A stretch of 64,000 nucleotides of DNA from CAVZBW01 sp963778465 (GCA_963778465.1 CAVZUK010000003.1:2294001-2358000), one strand, 5' to 3'. Counted from the first letter of the stretch, positions 23,698 through 32,673 are shown. The notes: generated from the letters alone by a model not told the origin. Program-made: numbers and translations.

Positions 23698-25146
23698 GTG
23701 CCCGATCCAACCGGGACCTCTGACCACGCCGAGTCCCCTGACCCCGCCGGGCCTCCCAAGCCAGAGCTCTCCCAACCAGAGCTCTCCCAACCAGAGCTCT
23801 CCCAACCAGAGCTCTCCCAAACAGAGGCCACCGAGACCGAGGACGTTCGAGAGAGTGACGGATCCTCCAGGCCGGCTGGTCTGGAGACGTCGGCTCGGAC
23901 CGGCCCGTCGGCGGTGCTCGAGCGGGCGGAGCGGACTAGCGCTCAACTGCGGGGACGGTTCTCCAGTCCGCTTCACGACGAATGGGTGGCATCGGTGCTC
24001 GGTATCGCGCTCGGTGTCGCCTTCACCGTCTGTTTCGTGACGGGGATTGTCGACTATCTGGCCCAGCACCCGCCGACCTGGTTCCACCTCCCTGTGCGGA
24101 CGACCAACTTCTACCGAGTAACCGAGGGCGTTCACGTCGTCACGGGTATCGCTACCATTCCCCTCTTGCTGGCCAAGCTATGGACCGTTTGGCCCAACCT
24201 GCTTGCCTGGCCGCCGGTTCGCAGCATCGCCCATGCCCTCGAGCGGCTCAGCCTCATCCCCTTGGTGGGTGGTTCGCTTTTTCTCCTCTTCACCGGTGTC
24301 GTCAACATCGACTACTGGTACTCCCCAATGCCCTTCTTCTTTCCCACCGCCCATTTCTGGACGGCCTGGCTCGTGGTGGGAGCGCTGGTCATCCACGTCG
24401 GGGCCAAAGGAGTCGCGGCAGTTTCGGCGGTGGCCAGAGGTCCCGCCGACCACCGCGCACCGAGTGCGATGGTCGGCGAGGCCGACGAGGGGTCGTCGAC
24501 GCCCCTGCACGATCGTGAACCAATTGGCTCCGATGACAGGCGGCCAGGGTTGTCTCGGCGAGGATTCTTGGCCGCGATCTCCGCCTCCGCCGGAGTGCTC
24601 GTCGTGACGGTTGTCGGTGAGACGGTGGCCCCGTTGCGGGGCCTCGCCGTCCTCGCACCTCGCAATCCGACGATCGGACCGCAGAATCTGCCGGTTAACC
24701 AGACCGCTGTCGAGGCCGGCGTCAGCGAGCGCGCTGTCGATCCTTCGTACCGACTCACCGTGCGCGGCAATTGCCGCTACCCACGGTCGTTCAGTCTCGC
24801 TGATCTCCGGAGCATGCCCCAACGCGAGGCCGGACTGCCCATTGCCTGTGTGGAGGGATGGAGCGCCGCGGCCTGGTGGCGAGGCGTCTCCCTGCCGCAC
24901 CTACTGACAGTCGTTGGCGCAGCCCCTGCGGTGTCCGTCCGGGTCGAATCTCTCGAATCCTCGAGCCGGCTCTACTCGAGCTCGGTGGTGGACCCGCCTC
25001 ACGCGGAGCATCCCGACACGCTCTTGGCGCTCGAGCTGAACGGCGAGCCACTGGACATCGACCACGGCTATCCGGTGCGGCTCATCGCGCCAGATCGCCC
25101 GGGCGTCCTCCAGACCAAGTGGATCGCCACCGTGGTGGTGCTGTGA
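23698..25146 (+). CDS. Membrane-anchored molybdopterin-dependent oxidoreductase
   Basis: A 482-aa chimeric protein. Residues 1-60 are hydrophilic with four PELSQ repeats. About 100-260 holds four or five membrane helices like a cytochrome-b561/hydrogenase-b-type domain, with several histidines on helices. A twin-arginine-like SRRGFLAA (286-293) starts a further helix, followed by a YedY/sulfite-oxidase-type molybdopterin domain (about 315-482) with the candidate Mo-ligand Cys384 (LPIACVEGW). It probably passes electrons between an external substrate and the membrane quinone pool; the substrate is unknown. It starts at GTG 23698 and is coupled to the next gene by a GTGA overlap. Confidence 0.8.
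   Translation: MPDPTGTSDHAESPDPAGPPKPELSQPELSQPELSQPELSQTEATETEDVRESDGSSRPAGLETSARTGPSAVLERAERTSAQLRGRFSSPLHDEWVASVLGIALGVAFTVCFVTGIVDYLAQHPPTWFHLPVRTTNFYRVTEGVHVVTGIATIPLLLAKLWTVWPNLLAWPPVRSIAHALERLSLIPLVGGSLFLLFTGVVNIDYWYSPMPFFFPTAHFWTAWLVVGALVIHVGAKGVAAVSAVARGPADHRAPSAMVGEADEGSSTPLHDREPIGSDDRRPGLSRRGFLAAISASAGVLVVTVVGETVAPLRGLAVLAPRNPTIGPQNLPVNQTAVEAGVSERAVDPSYRLTVRGNCRYPRSFSLADLRSMPQREAGLPIACVEGWSAAAWWRGVSLPHLLTVVGAAPAVSVRVESLESSSRLYSSSVVDPPHAEHPDTLLALELNGEPLDIDHGYPVRLIAPDRPGVLQTKWIATVVVL
23761..23820 (+). repeat. 15-bp perfect tandem repeat (four copies)
   Basis: Four identical copies of ccagagctctcccaa, in frame, encoding PELSQ four times in the N-terminal tail of the molybdopterin oxidoreductase. 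Exact identity, including third positions, indicates recent expansion. Confidence 0.95.
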
Positions 25147-25673
25147 GTCCGGGCGCCGAGCGCGAGCCGCCGCCCAAAGTGCTTCCGGGGCACTCAGCTT
25201 GCCCGTCCCAGGAGACGGTTGGGCCCTTGCAATCGAAGCGTCCGCCCAAGGAGAGGGTCGGGCGGTTGCGCTGGACCTGCCTCCTCGCGGGATGGGGCGT
25301 CATCGCCTTCGCGCTCCACGGGATGATCGCGGACCGCGCCAATCCCAGCGGGATCTTCCGGATCCTCATCGCGCTCAACGTCGTCAACGACACGTTGGTG
25401 GCGCCTTTGGTGATCGTGGCCGCCGCCGTGCTCCGGCGCACCGTTCCGCGCTGGTCCCTGGTGCCTTTGGACGTCGGCCTCATCTCTTCGGCGGTGGTGA
25501 CGCTCTACGCCTATCCACTCGTGGGCAGTTGGGGGAAGACCAGGGCGGCCGGATTCAGTCGTTTGCCCTTCGACTACGCGCACAGCCTCCTCATGGTGCT
25601 CGGCGCCATCTGGTTCGTGTGCGCGCTGATGGCGCTGTGGTCGTGGCGATGGAATCGCTCGACACCGTCCTGA
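25143..25673 (+). CDS. Small membrane protein, partner of molybdopterin oxidoreductase
   Basis: A 176-aa protein with a hydrophilic N-terminus (1-45) and four membrane helices (about 47-65, 75-100, 110-130, 148-168). I recognise no family. The GTG at 25143 overlaps the upstream TGA, so it is translationally coupled to the molybdopterin oxidoreductase and may be an additional membrane subunit or assembly factor. Its last 25 nt overlap the start of the GT-C-like gene. Confidence 0.65.
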   Translation: MSPGAEREPPPKVLPGHSACPSQETVGPLQSKRPPKERVGRLRWTCLLAGWGVIAFALHGMIADRANPSGIFRILIALNVVNDTLVAPLVIVAAAVLRRTVPRWSLVPLDVGLISSAVVTLYAYPLVGSWGKTRAAGFSRLPFDYAHSLLMVLGAIWFVCALMALWSWRWNRSTPS

Positions 25674-27226
25674 CGAGGGGCGTCGAGCCGCCGGTCACTG
25701 GGTCAGCCCGGGGGGGGTCCAGGACCTGGGGCAGGCCGGTCGAGAGGGTGGCTCGGCTGGTTGTGTTGGCGGCGGCTCTGGTGCCCATCGGCGTCTACCT
25801 CTGGGTGGCGCTGCATCAGATCGGGTATCCCTACGAGCTCGAATGGCTCGAAGGGGGATCGGTCGAGGTGGCCGCTCGGGTGTTCCACGGCCACAACATC
25901 TATGTCGCCCCGTCGCTCCACTACGTGCCCTACCCCTACACGCCGCTCTACTACTGGGTGACCGGTCTCCTGGCCCACGTTACGGGCATCGGATTCTTTC
26001 CGCTGCGGCTGGTGTCGTTCCTCTCGTCCCTGGGATGCTTCGGGCTGCTGTTCAAGATGGTGCAGACCGAGACGGGCGACGCCGTCGCCGGGACCGTGGC
26101 CGCCGGACTGTTCGCCGCCACATATCAGGTGAGCGAATCCTGGCTGGACATCGGCCGGGTGGATTCGCTGTCCCTGCTACTTCTCCTGGCGGCGGTGGCG
26201 GTCGGGCGCCGAGCCGAACGCTTTCCGGCGGCGGTGCTCGTGGGGTTGTTGATCTTCGCCTCCTTCTTCACCAAACAGAGCGCCCTCCTGGCGGCGTTGC
26301 CGCTGGTGGTCCTCCTGATCGTCGTGCGGCGCCGCACCGGACTGGTCGTGCTGGCCACCCTGGCGACAACGGTCGTCGGTTCGACACTGCTCATGAACGC
26401 GGTGACCCACGATTGGTACGGGTACTACGCGATCAGCGAGTTGCTCCACCAGGGAGTGGCCCAGGGGGCCCTCTCGAAGTTCGTGCGAGTCGATATGCTG
26501 GCCAAGTTCGGATGGGCGATCGCCTTGGGCGTCGCCGGGTTGGCCACCGGATTGTGGCGTCGCCCCACGAGGACCGCGTGGTCCTACTGGGTGGCGGCGG
26601 CGGTGGGGTTCGTCGGGTCGTCCCTGGTGTCCCGGTTGCACTCCGGCGGTGCGCCGAACGTCCTTATCCCGGCGTACGCCGCCATCGCCCTGCTCGCCGC
26701 CCTCGGCTACGACGCGCTGCGACGAAGCGACCTCGGACCGCCGACGGCCGTCGGCGTGGCGGTTGTCTTCGTCGTGGTGGTGCAGCTTGCCCTGCGCATG
26801 GGCCATCCCGCTCACCTCATTCCGAGCGCCGCCGACGCCGAGGCCGGTCGCCGCTTTGTCGCCCAAGTGGCGGCCACGCCCGGTCCGGTCCTCGTCTACG
26901 ACCACCCGTGGTACGAGACCATGGCCGGGAAGCCCTCGTTCGCCCAGGGCGAAGCCGTCCACGACGTGTTGCGGGCGGGCCCGAGCCTGGCCCGCACCGA
27001 CCTACTGGTGAGCATCAAGGACGTGATGGCCAACCCGCGGCTCATAACCGTATACCTCGACGATACCGCTGAGGAGCCCAACCTGGGCCTCAACTCGCCC
27101 TCGAGCGGGTTCGTCGCGCATGGCCGGGTCTTTTCCTGCTACCAGTGCTTCTTCCCGGCTACCGACCTCGCGTCGCGCCCCGCCTTTCGCTTCATCAGAG
27201 TCGGGAGCAGCGCTCCAGCGAGGTGA
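25649..27226 (+). CDS. GT-C / PMT-like membrane glycosyltransferase
   Basis: A 525-aa polytopic membrane protein from ATG 25649. After the first helix the external loop contains YELEWLEGGSVEVAARV, the acidic position expected for an ArnT/PMT-like GT-C catalytic loop, followed by PYPYTPLYYW. About ten further helices and a soluble C-terminal domain (about 420-525) follow. GT-C enzymes transfer sugars from polyprenyl-phosphate donors to proteins or lipids outside the membrane. It overlaps the upstream gene by 25 nt and converges with the methyltransferase (32-nt overlap). Flanking GT2 and epimerase genes support a glycan role. Confidence 0.72.
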   Translation: MESLDTVLTRGVEPPVTGSARGGSRTWGRPVERVARLVVLAAALVPIGVYLWVALHQIGYPYELEWLEGGSVEVAARVFHGHNIYVAPSLHYVPYPYTPLYYWVTGLLAHVTGIGFFPLRLVSFLSSLGCFGLLFKMVQTETGDAVAGTVAAGLFAATYQVSESWLDIGRVDSLSLLLLLAAVAVGRRAERFPAAVLVGLLIFASFFTKQSALLAALPLVVLLIVVRRRTGLVVLATLATTVVGSTLLMNAVTHDWYGYYAISELLHQGVAQGALSKFVRVDMLAKFGWAIALGVAGLATGLWRRPTRTAWSYWVAAAVGFVGSSLVSRLHSGGAPNVLIPAYAAIALLAALGYDALRRSDLGPPTAVGVAVVFVVVVQLALRMGHPAHLIPSAADAEAGRRFVAQVAATPGPVLVYDHPWYETMAGKPSFAQGEAVHDVLRAGPSLARTDLLVSIKDVMANPRLITVYLDDTAEEPNLGLNSPSSGFVAHGRVFSCYQCFFPATDLASRPAFRFIRVGSSAPAR

Positions 27227-27806
27227 AGAGCCTGCCGCCGTCCTCCCACGTCTCCATCGCCAAGAAGCCGGCTGCAGCAGCCACGTCGGCCACGTCGGCC
27301 ACCGACACCCTGGCCCAGCGGAACCAGGGACCGACGCGTCTGCGGGTCTCCATGCGAACCACCAGGGACTCGGAGGCGACGTGGGCGGGCTCGGCCTCGA
27401 CCAGCACTCGCCCGTCACCAGTCAGCAGCTGACCGATCCGGCGCAGCAGTGCGACGGGCTCACCGCCGATGCCCACGCTGCCGTCGAGCAACAGGGCTGT
27501 ACACCAGGAGCTCCCCTCGTCGAGTGTGTCAAAGATCGAGCGCTGCAGCACCTGGGCCCCCCGCCGTCGGGCGAATGCCACCGCGCTGGGTGAGATGTCC
27601 AGGCCCAGGGCGTCGATGCCGCGCCGTCCAAGGGCCTCGACGTGCCGTCCAGGCCCGCAGCCGACGTCGAGTACCGGACCGCGGGCTCGATCGAGGACTC
27701 GCTCGTCGACCGGATCCGCCGGGTCGATCCATTGTTGAACGTCGAGGGTGAGCAGGCGACCGTCCTCCGCCCGCAGGTAGGCCGAGGCGACCAGCGTGTC
27801 AGCCAC
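27195..27806 (-). CDS. Class I SAM-dependent methyltransferase
   Basis: A 203-aa methyltransferase with the SAM-binding motif VLDVGCGPGRHVEAL (about 45-59), the acidic loop LGLDISPSAV, and LLLDGSVGIGG in place of motif IV. The substrate is unknown. The GTG at 27806 overlaps the end of the DUF2064 gene by 8 nt, making it the third gene of a GT2-DUF2064-methyltransferase operon. Its 3' end overlaps the convergent GT-C gene. Confidence 0.83.
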   Translation of the reverse strand: MADTLVASAYLRAEDGRLLTLDVQQWIDPADPVDERVLDRARGPVLDVGCGPGRHVEALGRRGIDALGLDISPSAVAFARRRGAQVLQRSIFDTLDEGSSWCTALLLDGSVGIGGEPVALLRRIGQLLTGDGRVLVEAEPAHVASESLVVRMETRRRVGPWFRWARVSVADVADVAAAAGFLAMETWEDGGRLFTSLERCSRL

Positions 27807-28470
27807 GGAAGCCGTCCTCGGCCGTCATCGCGTCGAGGACCCCGAAGGCGGCCAGCGTGGTCGCAAACCGGCCGCCCGGGGCTTGCCGGGCCACGGCGAA
27901 CGCGTCCTCGATCCGATCGACATCGCGCAACGGAGCGACCCTGGCGCACGTGAGCCCGAGCTGGCGGAGCCGGGCCAGTTGTGCCCTCCCGGTGTGGCCC
28001 GTGCTCATTGGCACGCCCGAGAACATCATCGGGACGGGCGACCGGGTCCCGATGATCCAATATCCGCCGTCCTCTGCCAGGCCGAGCACCGTGTCGGCGA
28101 GAGCCAGGGCGGCACCGGCCCGGGTGAGTTGCTCCGGGGTCACCTGCGGGGTGTCCATGCCCACGACAAGCACCGGTCGTCCGCATTGACCCATGGTGTC
28201 GTCCACTGCGCCCTGGAGCCGTGCCCCGAAGTCGCCGCCCCGTTGGCCCACCACATCGACCCAAGACGGCAGCCACCCTCCCGGTCGTCCCGCCAGTACG
28301 AGCACGCACCGGTGCGCCCCGCTGGCCCTGACCGCGTCCAGGGTGTCGAGGAGCGCCGCCAAGGCGAGCTCCGCTGCCTGGTCGTGGGTCAGCGGTGGGC
28401 AGAGTCGGGTCTTGACGACGCCGGGTTCGGGCGACTTGGCGATGACCGCCACCTGCCATGGTGCTGTCAC
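27799..28470 (-). CDS. DUF2064 / TIGR04282-type glycosyltransferase
   Basis: A 223-aa GT-A-fold protein: VAVIAKSPEPGVVKTRLCPPLT at the N-terminus (nucleotide-sugar loop), VLVVGMDTPQVTP as the metal-binding acidic motif, and LGLAEDGGYWIIG. This is the family called glycosyltransferase A/DUF2064. The GTG at 28470 overlaps the upstream TGA (GTGA). It probably acts with the neighbouring GT2 enzyme in building a small glycan or glycolipid. Confidence 0.85.
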   Translation of the reverse strand: MTAPWQVAVIAKSPEPGVVKTRLCPPLTHDQAAELALAALLDTLDAVRASGAHRCVLVLAGRPGGWLPSWVDVVGQRGGDFGARLQGAVDDTMGQCGRPVLVVGMDTPQVTPEQLTRAGAALALADTVLGLAEDGGYWIIGTRSPVPMMFSGVPMSTGHTGRAQLARLRQLGLTCARVAPLRDVDRIEDAFAVARQAPGGRFATTLAAFGVLDAMTAEDGFRG

Positions 28471-29117
28471 CGCAGGAGTGCCGACATGTCGCCGATGGCC
28501 TGCATAGTGCCTCGGAGCGTGCCGGTCACCTTGGACCGGCCAGTCCGAGATCGGTAGGGCACATCCACCTCTTCGATGCGCCAGTCGGCGCGGTTGGCCT
28601 GCAGCACCATCTCGAGAGGCCATCCCGACCGGCGGTCCGCCAGTCCCAGTCCGAGCAACCTGGTTCGCCGGGCCGCTCGCATCGGTCCGAGGTCGCCGAG
28701 CGACAGGCCCGTGCGCCGGCGCACCTCCGCCATGAGCACCCGGTTGGCGAGCCGCGCGTGGAGCGGCCACGCCCCTCGAGTCGCCCGTCGGGCGCCCAGC
28801 ACGAGGTCTGCGCGGCCGGCCATCACCGGGGAGGTCACCGAGGGGAGGTCACGAGGATCGAGCGATCCGTCGGCGTCCATGAAACACACCACGTCGCTCT
28901 GGGCGGCCTCCAGGCCGGCCCAACACGCGGATCCGAAACCGCGCACCGGCTGGGCGATCGTTCGGGCACCGTGCGCCTGGGCGACTATTGCCGACCCATC
29001 GGTGGACCCGTTGTCGACCACCAGCGCCCTGTAGCCGGACGGCATCCGGCCGAGGACCCACGGCAACGCCTCCACCTCGTCGAGGACGGGCATGATCACG
29101 TCCGGCATGCCCGTCAC
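28467..29117 (-). CDS. GT2 family glycosyltransferase (dolichol-phosphate-mannose-synthase-like)
   Basis: A 216-aa family 2 glycosyltransferase. It has VIMPVLDEVEALPWVL, then VVDNGSTDGSAIVA for UDP/GDP-sugar binding, and CFMDADGSLDP as the DxD metal site. A single catalytic domain without membrane helices fits polyprenyl-phosphate-sugar synthases, which would provide donors for GT-C enzymes such as the one at 25649. The start is GTG 29117, with ATG 29108 as an alternative. It is first in its operon and divergent from the epimerase gene. Confidence 0.87.
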   Translation of the reverse strand: MTGMPDVIMPVLDEVEALPWVLGRMPSGYRALVVDNGSTDGSAIVAQAHGARTIAQPVRGFGSACWAGLEAAQSDVVCFMDADGSLDPRDLPSVTSPVMAGRADLVLGARRATRGAWPLHARLANRVLMAEVRRRTGLSLGDLGPMRAARRTRLLGLGLADRRSGWPLEMVLQANRADWRIEEVDVPYRSRTGRSKVTGTLRGTMQAIGDMSALLR

Positions 29118-29153
29118 GGTAGCGAGGGCAACAGGTGGTGCCGGCTCGAGAGG

Positions 29154-29170
29154 CTTACGAAAATCTAACT
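29154..29170 (+). promoter_or_regulatory. Degenerate direct repeat CTTACG-N5-CTAACT
   Basis: Two hexamers with 11-bp periodicity in the divergent spacer between the GT2 operon and the epimerase. The arrangement copies the perfect CTTACA-N5-CTTACA pair at 23560, so the same response regulator may bind both. The second hexamer differs at two positions, so confidence is modest. Confidence 0.35.
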
Positions 29171-29279
29171 TCGTCAGGCGCCGTCCTCTCTTCGCCCCAT
29201 GAGTTGGTTACCCTCGGTCGGTGGTCCGAGAACGAACGCAGTGCGCCGTGCCGGCCGACGGTCGACGGGGGCGTTGAGC

Positions 29280-30302
29280 GTGCGGGTTCTCGTGACCGGC
29301 GGGTCGGGGTTCATCGGCTCGCATCTGGTCGACGCGCTGGTGTGCGCGAGCCACGAGGTCGTGGTGGTCGATCGTCGCCCACCGGCGTACGCCAATCCCG
29401 AGGCGGCGTATGTGCAAGCAGACGTGCGGGACGTCGACGCCTGGTCGAACGTGCTCGAAGGTGTCGACGCCGTCAGTCATCAGGCGGCCCGGGTCGGGCT
29501 CGGCGTGCGCTTCGCCGACGTCACCGACTACGTCGAGGACAATGACGTGGGCACCGCGGTGCTCCTCTCGGCCCTGGACACGGCCGGCTTCGCCGGGCGT
29601 CTGGTCGTGGCGGGGAGCATGGTCGTCTACGGCGAAGGCGCCTACCGGTGCCCCCGGTGCGGGCCGGCGTGTCCCGGGCCCCGCCCGGCGGACCGCCTGG
29701 CCGCCGGACTCTTCGAACCGGCCTGCTCGGGTTGCGGGGGAGACCTCTTGCCCGAGGCGGTGACCGAGTCTGCGCCCATAGACCCGCGCAACACCTACGC
29801 CGCCACCAAGGCCCACCAGGAGCATCTGTGCGCCACGTTCGGTCGGGAGCGCGGCGTCCCGGTGATCTCCCTGCGGTATCACAACGTCTACGGGCCCCGT
29901 TGCCCGGAGGACACGCCCTATGCCGGGGTCGCCAGCCTGTTCCTCGCCGCCCTGCGCCGTGGTGAGGCACCCCGCGTCTTTGAGGACGGTGGCCAGCGCC
30001 GCGACTTCGTCCATGCGAGCGATGTGGCCCGGGCCAACGTGCTGGCGCTGACTGCGCCGCCCCAAGTCCAGGGCGTCTTCAACATCGCCTCGGGCGCGCC
30101 GCGCACGATCCTCGATCTCGCCCGGGCGTTGGCGGATGCGGCGGGCAGCAGCGCCCCGGCCCCGAAGGTGACCGGGGAGTGGCGGCTCGGCGACGTGCGG
30201 CACGTAGTGGCGTCCCCGACTCGTGCCGCTACGGCTCTTGGGTTCGCGGCGGAGGTCCCCTTCGAGCAAGGGATGGCCGAACTCGCCGCCAACGTGTTCT
30301 GA
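29280..30302 (+). CDS. NDP-sugar epimerase/dehydratase, dTDP-L-rhamnose-4-epimerase-like
   Basis: A 340-aa extended SDR. The start at GTG 29280 follows a GGGGG motif and gives VRVLVTGGSGFIGSH at the N-terminus; an ATG at 29199 would add 27 unconserved residues. The active-site Tyr/Lys are in NTYAATKAHQE, and RYHNVYGPRCPEDTPY follows. An insertion after VVYGEGAYRC contains two cysteine pairs (CPRC and CSGC), a zinc-ribbon-like feature seen in dTDP-L-rhamnose 4-epimerase-type enzymes. It likely supplies a modified nucleotide sugar to the surrounding glycosyltransferases. Confidence 0.82.
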   Translation: MRVLVTGGSGFIGSHLVDALVCASHEVVVVDRRPPAYANPEAAYVQADVRDVDAWSNVLEGVDAVSHQAARVGLGVRFADVTDYVEDNDVGTAVLLSALDTAGFAGRLVVAGSMVVYGEGAYRCPRCGPACPGPRPADRLAAGLFEPACSGCGGDLLPEAVTESAPIDPRNTYAATKAHQEHLCATFGRERGVPVISLRYHNVYGPRCPEDTPYAGVASLFLAALRRGEAPRVFEDGGQRRDFVHASDVARANVLALTAPPQVQGVFNIASGAPRTILDLARALADAAGSSAPAPKVTGEWRLGDVRHVVASPTRAATALGFAAEVPFEQGMAELAANVF

Positions 30303-30354
30303 AGGGTGCCGGAGACCGTGGCGACCCCGACGGCCGCCGCCCCGTAGGGGACCC

Positions 30355-32673
30355 ATGTTCGGCGCCATCGGCCGCTTCTCCGTCCGCTTCCGGTGGGCCG
30401 TCATCGTCTGGTGGCTCTTGGTCGCGGGGGCCGCCGTGCTCTTTCTCCCGTCCGTCGGCAGCGTCGTCAAGAACGACGCCACCGCGTTCCTACCGTCCAG
30501 TGCACCGAGTGTCCGAGCGGCCGCCTTGGCCGCGCCCTTCCTGGTGGCTAACGACGAGATCGGGACGATCGTCGCCGTGAGATCCGGCGGGCCCCTCACT
30601 GCGGGCGATCAAGCGGCCTTCGACCGAATCGAAGCCGAGGCCCGCCGAGTGCCCAGTGTGGTCTCGGTCCGGGATGCCGCAGTCTCGGTCGACGGCCGGG
30701 CCCGCAGCGCGATCGTCGAGTTCTCCCGGGCGACCGCTGGCGGTGGCCGGGTGGGCGCCGCCGCCGCCGCCACTATCCGATCCGATTTCCGCGACGCGCC
30801 GGAAGGCCTGGCCGTGCACCTCACTGGTCCGCTGCCCGAGCTGGTCGATCAACAGAGCGCCGGCAACCGCACCGCCAGCCACGTCCAGATCATCACCATC
30901 GTGTTCATCGTGCTGTTGCTGCTGCTGGCCTTCCGGTCCACCCTGGCGCCCCTCGTCACCCTGGCACCGGCGGCCCTGGCGCTGGCCCTGGCGGGACCGC
31001 TCATCGCCGAATCGACGAGGATCGGCGTGCAGATCTCGTCTCTGTTGCAGCTCCTGCTCACCGCGCTGGTCCTCGGGGCGGGCACCGACTACGGCCTGTT
31101 CCTGATCTTTCGCTACCGCGAGAACCTCCGTCGCGGCCTCGATCCCGACGCCGCCATCGTGGGGGCCGTCGCCCGAGTGGGCCAATCCGTCACCTTCTCG
31201 GCGGCCACGGTCATCGCTGCGCTGATGAGCCTGGTGCTGGCGAGCTTCGGCCTCTACCGGGGCGTCGGGCCCGGGCTGGCAATCGGGGTGGCCGTCGTGC
31301 TGGCGATCGAGCTCACGTTCTTTCCTGCGCTGCTCTCGCTCCTCGGTCGGGCCGTCTTCTGGCCGGCCGTCCCGACCCCCGGGCCGGTCAGGCCCGGCTG
31401 GTGGGGGAGAGTGGCGGCCCGCGTTTCGAGCCGACCCGCGGCGGCGCTCGTGACCGGCACCGTCGTGCTCGCGGGCCTGGCGTCCTCGTTGACGGCGTAC
31501 GCCCCATCGGGCTTTGACGCCGGCGGGTACATCGTCGGATCGGACTCCGGCCTCGGCCACTCCGTTCTCGCCCGGTACTTCGGCGAGTCCGCGACCACGA
31601 CGACGGACGTCGTAATGCGTCTGCCGTCGTCGGCGTGGGAAGCACCGGCGACCATTTCGATCGCCGAAGCGGGCCTGCAGGCGTCCGACCGGTTCTCGTC
31701 GGTCTCAGATGCGCTGAATGCCAACGGGGTCGCCCTGCCGGCACAGGCGCTCTCCGACGGCTACGAGCGGCTCGGTCCCCCCGCCTCCCTCCCGGCGGTT
31801 GAACCCTCCGGGAGCCATGTCCCGGCGTTCTTTTACGACGCCTATCGGGCCGCCGCCGAGTTCGTCAGCCCCGACGGCCACACCATCTTGTTCCGAGTGT
31901 CGCTCAGCGCGGGCTCGCCGCAATCCACCGCCGCCCTCCAGGCCATCCCGGGCATCCGTCGTGCGGTCGGGGCGGTGGCCCAATCGGTGGGCGCAGGCCG
32001 CTGGGGGGTGGCCGGCGTAGCAGCTGGGGCGGCCGATGTGAGTGCCATCAGCGGCAGTGACATCATCCGGATCGTCCCGGTGGTCCTGGTCGTCCTCACC
32101 TTGCTCCTCGCTCTGCTGCTGCGTTCCTTGATCGCGCCGCTCTATCTGGTAGCGAGTGTCGCGCTCTCTTACCTGGCTTCCCTCGGACTGGCGGTCCTTG
32201 TCTTTGTGGTCGGCGGTCACGAGCTGGGCATCAACTTCACCCTGCCCTTCTTTATGTTCGTGTTCATCATGGCGCTCGGCGAGGACTACAACATCCTGGT
32301 CATGAGCCGGATCCGGGAGGAAGCGGCCGGGCGGCCCCTGCGTGAGGCGGTGGCTTCGGCGCTGGCCACGACGGGGACGACCGTCACGTCGGCGGGCCTG
32401 GTGCTGGCCGGTACGTTCGGCGTCCTGGCGGTAGCCACCAGCGGGCAGATCCGCCAGATCGGTACCGGCCTGGCGCTCGGCATCCTCCTCGACACCTTCG
32501 TGGTGCGCACTCTTCTCGTGCCATCGGCGGCGCTCCTGGTGGGCCGCTGGAACTGGTGGCCGTCCAAGATGTTCGCCGAGTCCGGCCATCCTTCCAGCGG
32601 CGGCGGCGATGGAGGGAAGGCCGAAGATGAACCGATCCCTGTCTGCGGGTACCCTCCCAGGCGGCAAGGCTGA
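30355..32673 (+). CDS. MMPL/RND-type membrane transporter
   Basis: A 772-aa transporter from ATG 30355. Two symmetric halves each have one helix, a large extracytoplasmic domain and five helices. The first bundle carries GAGTDYGLFLIFRYRE and the second MALGEDYNILVMSRIREE, the acidic-Tyr pairs of MMPL proteins that form the proton path. Such transporters export lipids or glycolipids in actinobacteria. It is co-directional with the epimerase, 52 bp downstream, so the cargo could be the product of this glycan cluster, though this is inferred only from position. Confidence 0.9.
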   Translation: MFGAIGRFSVRFRWAVIVWWLLVAGAAVLFLPSVGSVVKNDATAFLPSSAPSVRAAALAAPFLVANDEIGTIVAVRSGGPLTAGDQAAFDRIEAEARRVPSVVSVRDAAVSVDGRARSAIVEFSRATAGGGRVGAAAAATIRSDFRDAPEGLAVHLTGPLPELVDQQSAGNRTASHVQIITIVFIVLLLLLAFRSTLAPLVTLAPAALALALAGPLIAESTRIGVQISSLLQLLLTALVLGAGTDYGLFLIFRYRENLRRGLDPDAAIVGAVARVGQSVTFSAATVIAALMSLVLASFGLYRGVGPGLAIGVAVVLAIELTFFPALLSLLGRAVFWPAVPTPGPVRPGWWGRVAARVSSRPAAALVTGTVVLAGLASSLTAYAPSGFDAGGYIVGSDSGLGHSVLARYFGESATTTTDVVMRLPSSAWEAPATISIAEAGLQASDRFSSVSDALNANGVALPAQALSDGYERLGPPASLPAVEPSGSHVPAFFYDAYRAAAEFVSPDGHTILFRVSLSAGSPQSTAALQAIPGIRRAVGAVAQSVGAGRWGVAGVAAGAADVSAISGSDIIRIVPVVLVVLTLLLALLLRSLIAPLYLVASVALSYLASLGLAVLVFVVGGHELGINFTLPFFMFVFIMALGEDYNILVMSRIREEAAGRPLREAVASALATTGTTVTSAGLVLAGTFGVLAVATSGQIRQIGTGLALGILLDTFVVRTLLVPSAALLVGRWNWWPSKMFAESGHPSSGGGDGGKAEDEPIPVCGYPPRRQG

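Noticed and set aside
23761..23820. Possible CRISPR or integration repeat
   Set aside because: 15-bp perfect tandem copies without spacers that encode a pentapeptide repeat.
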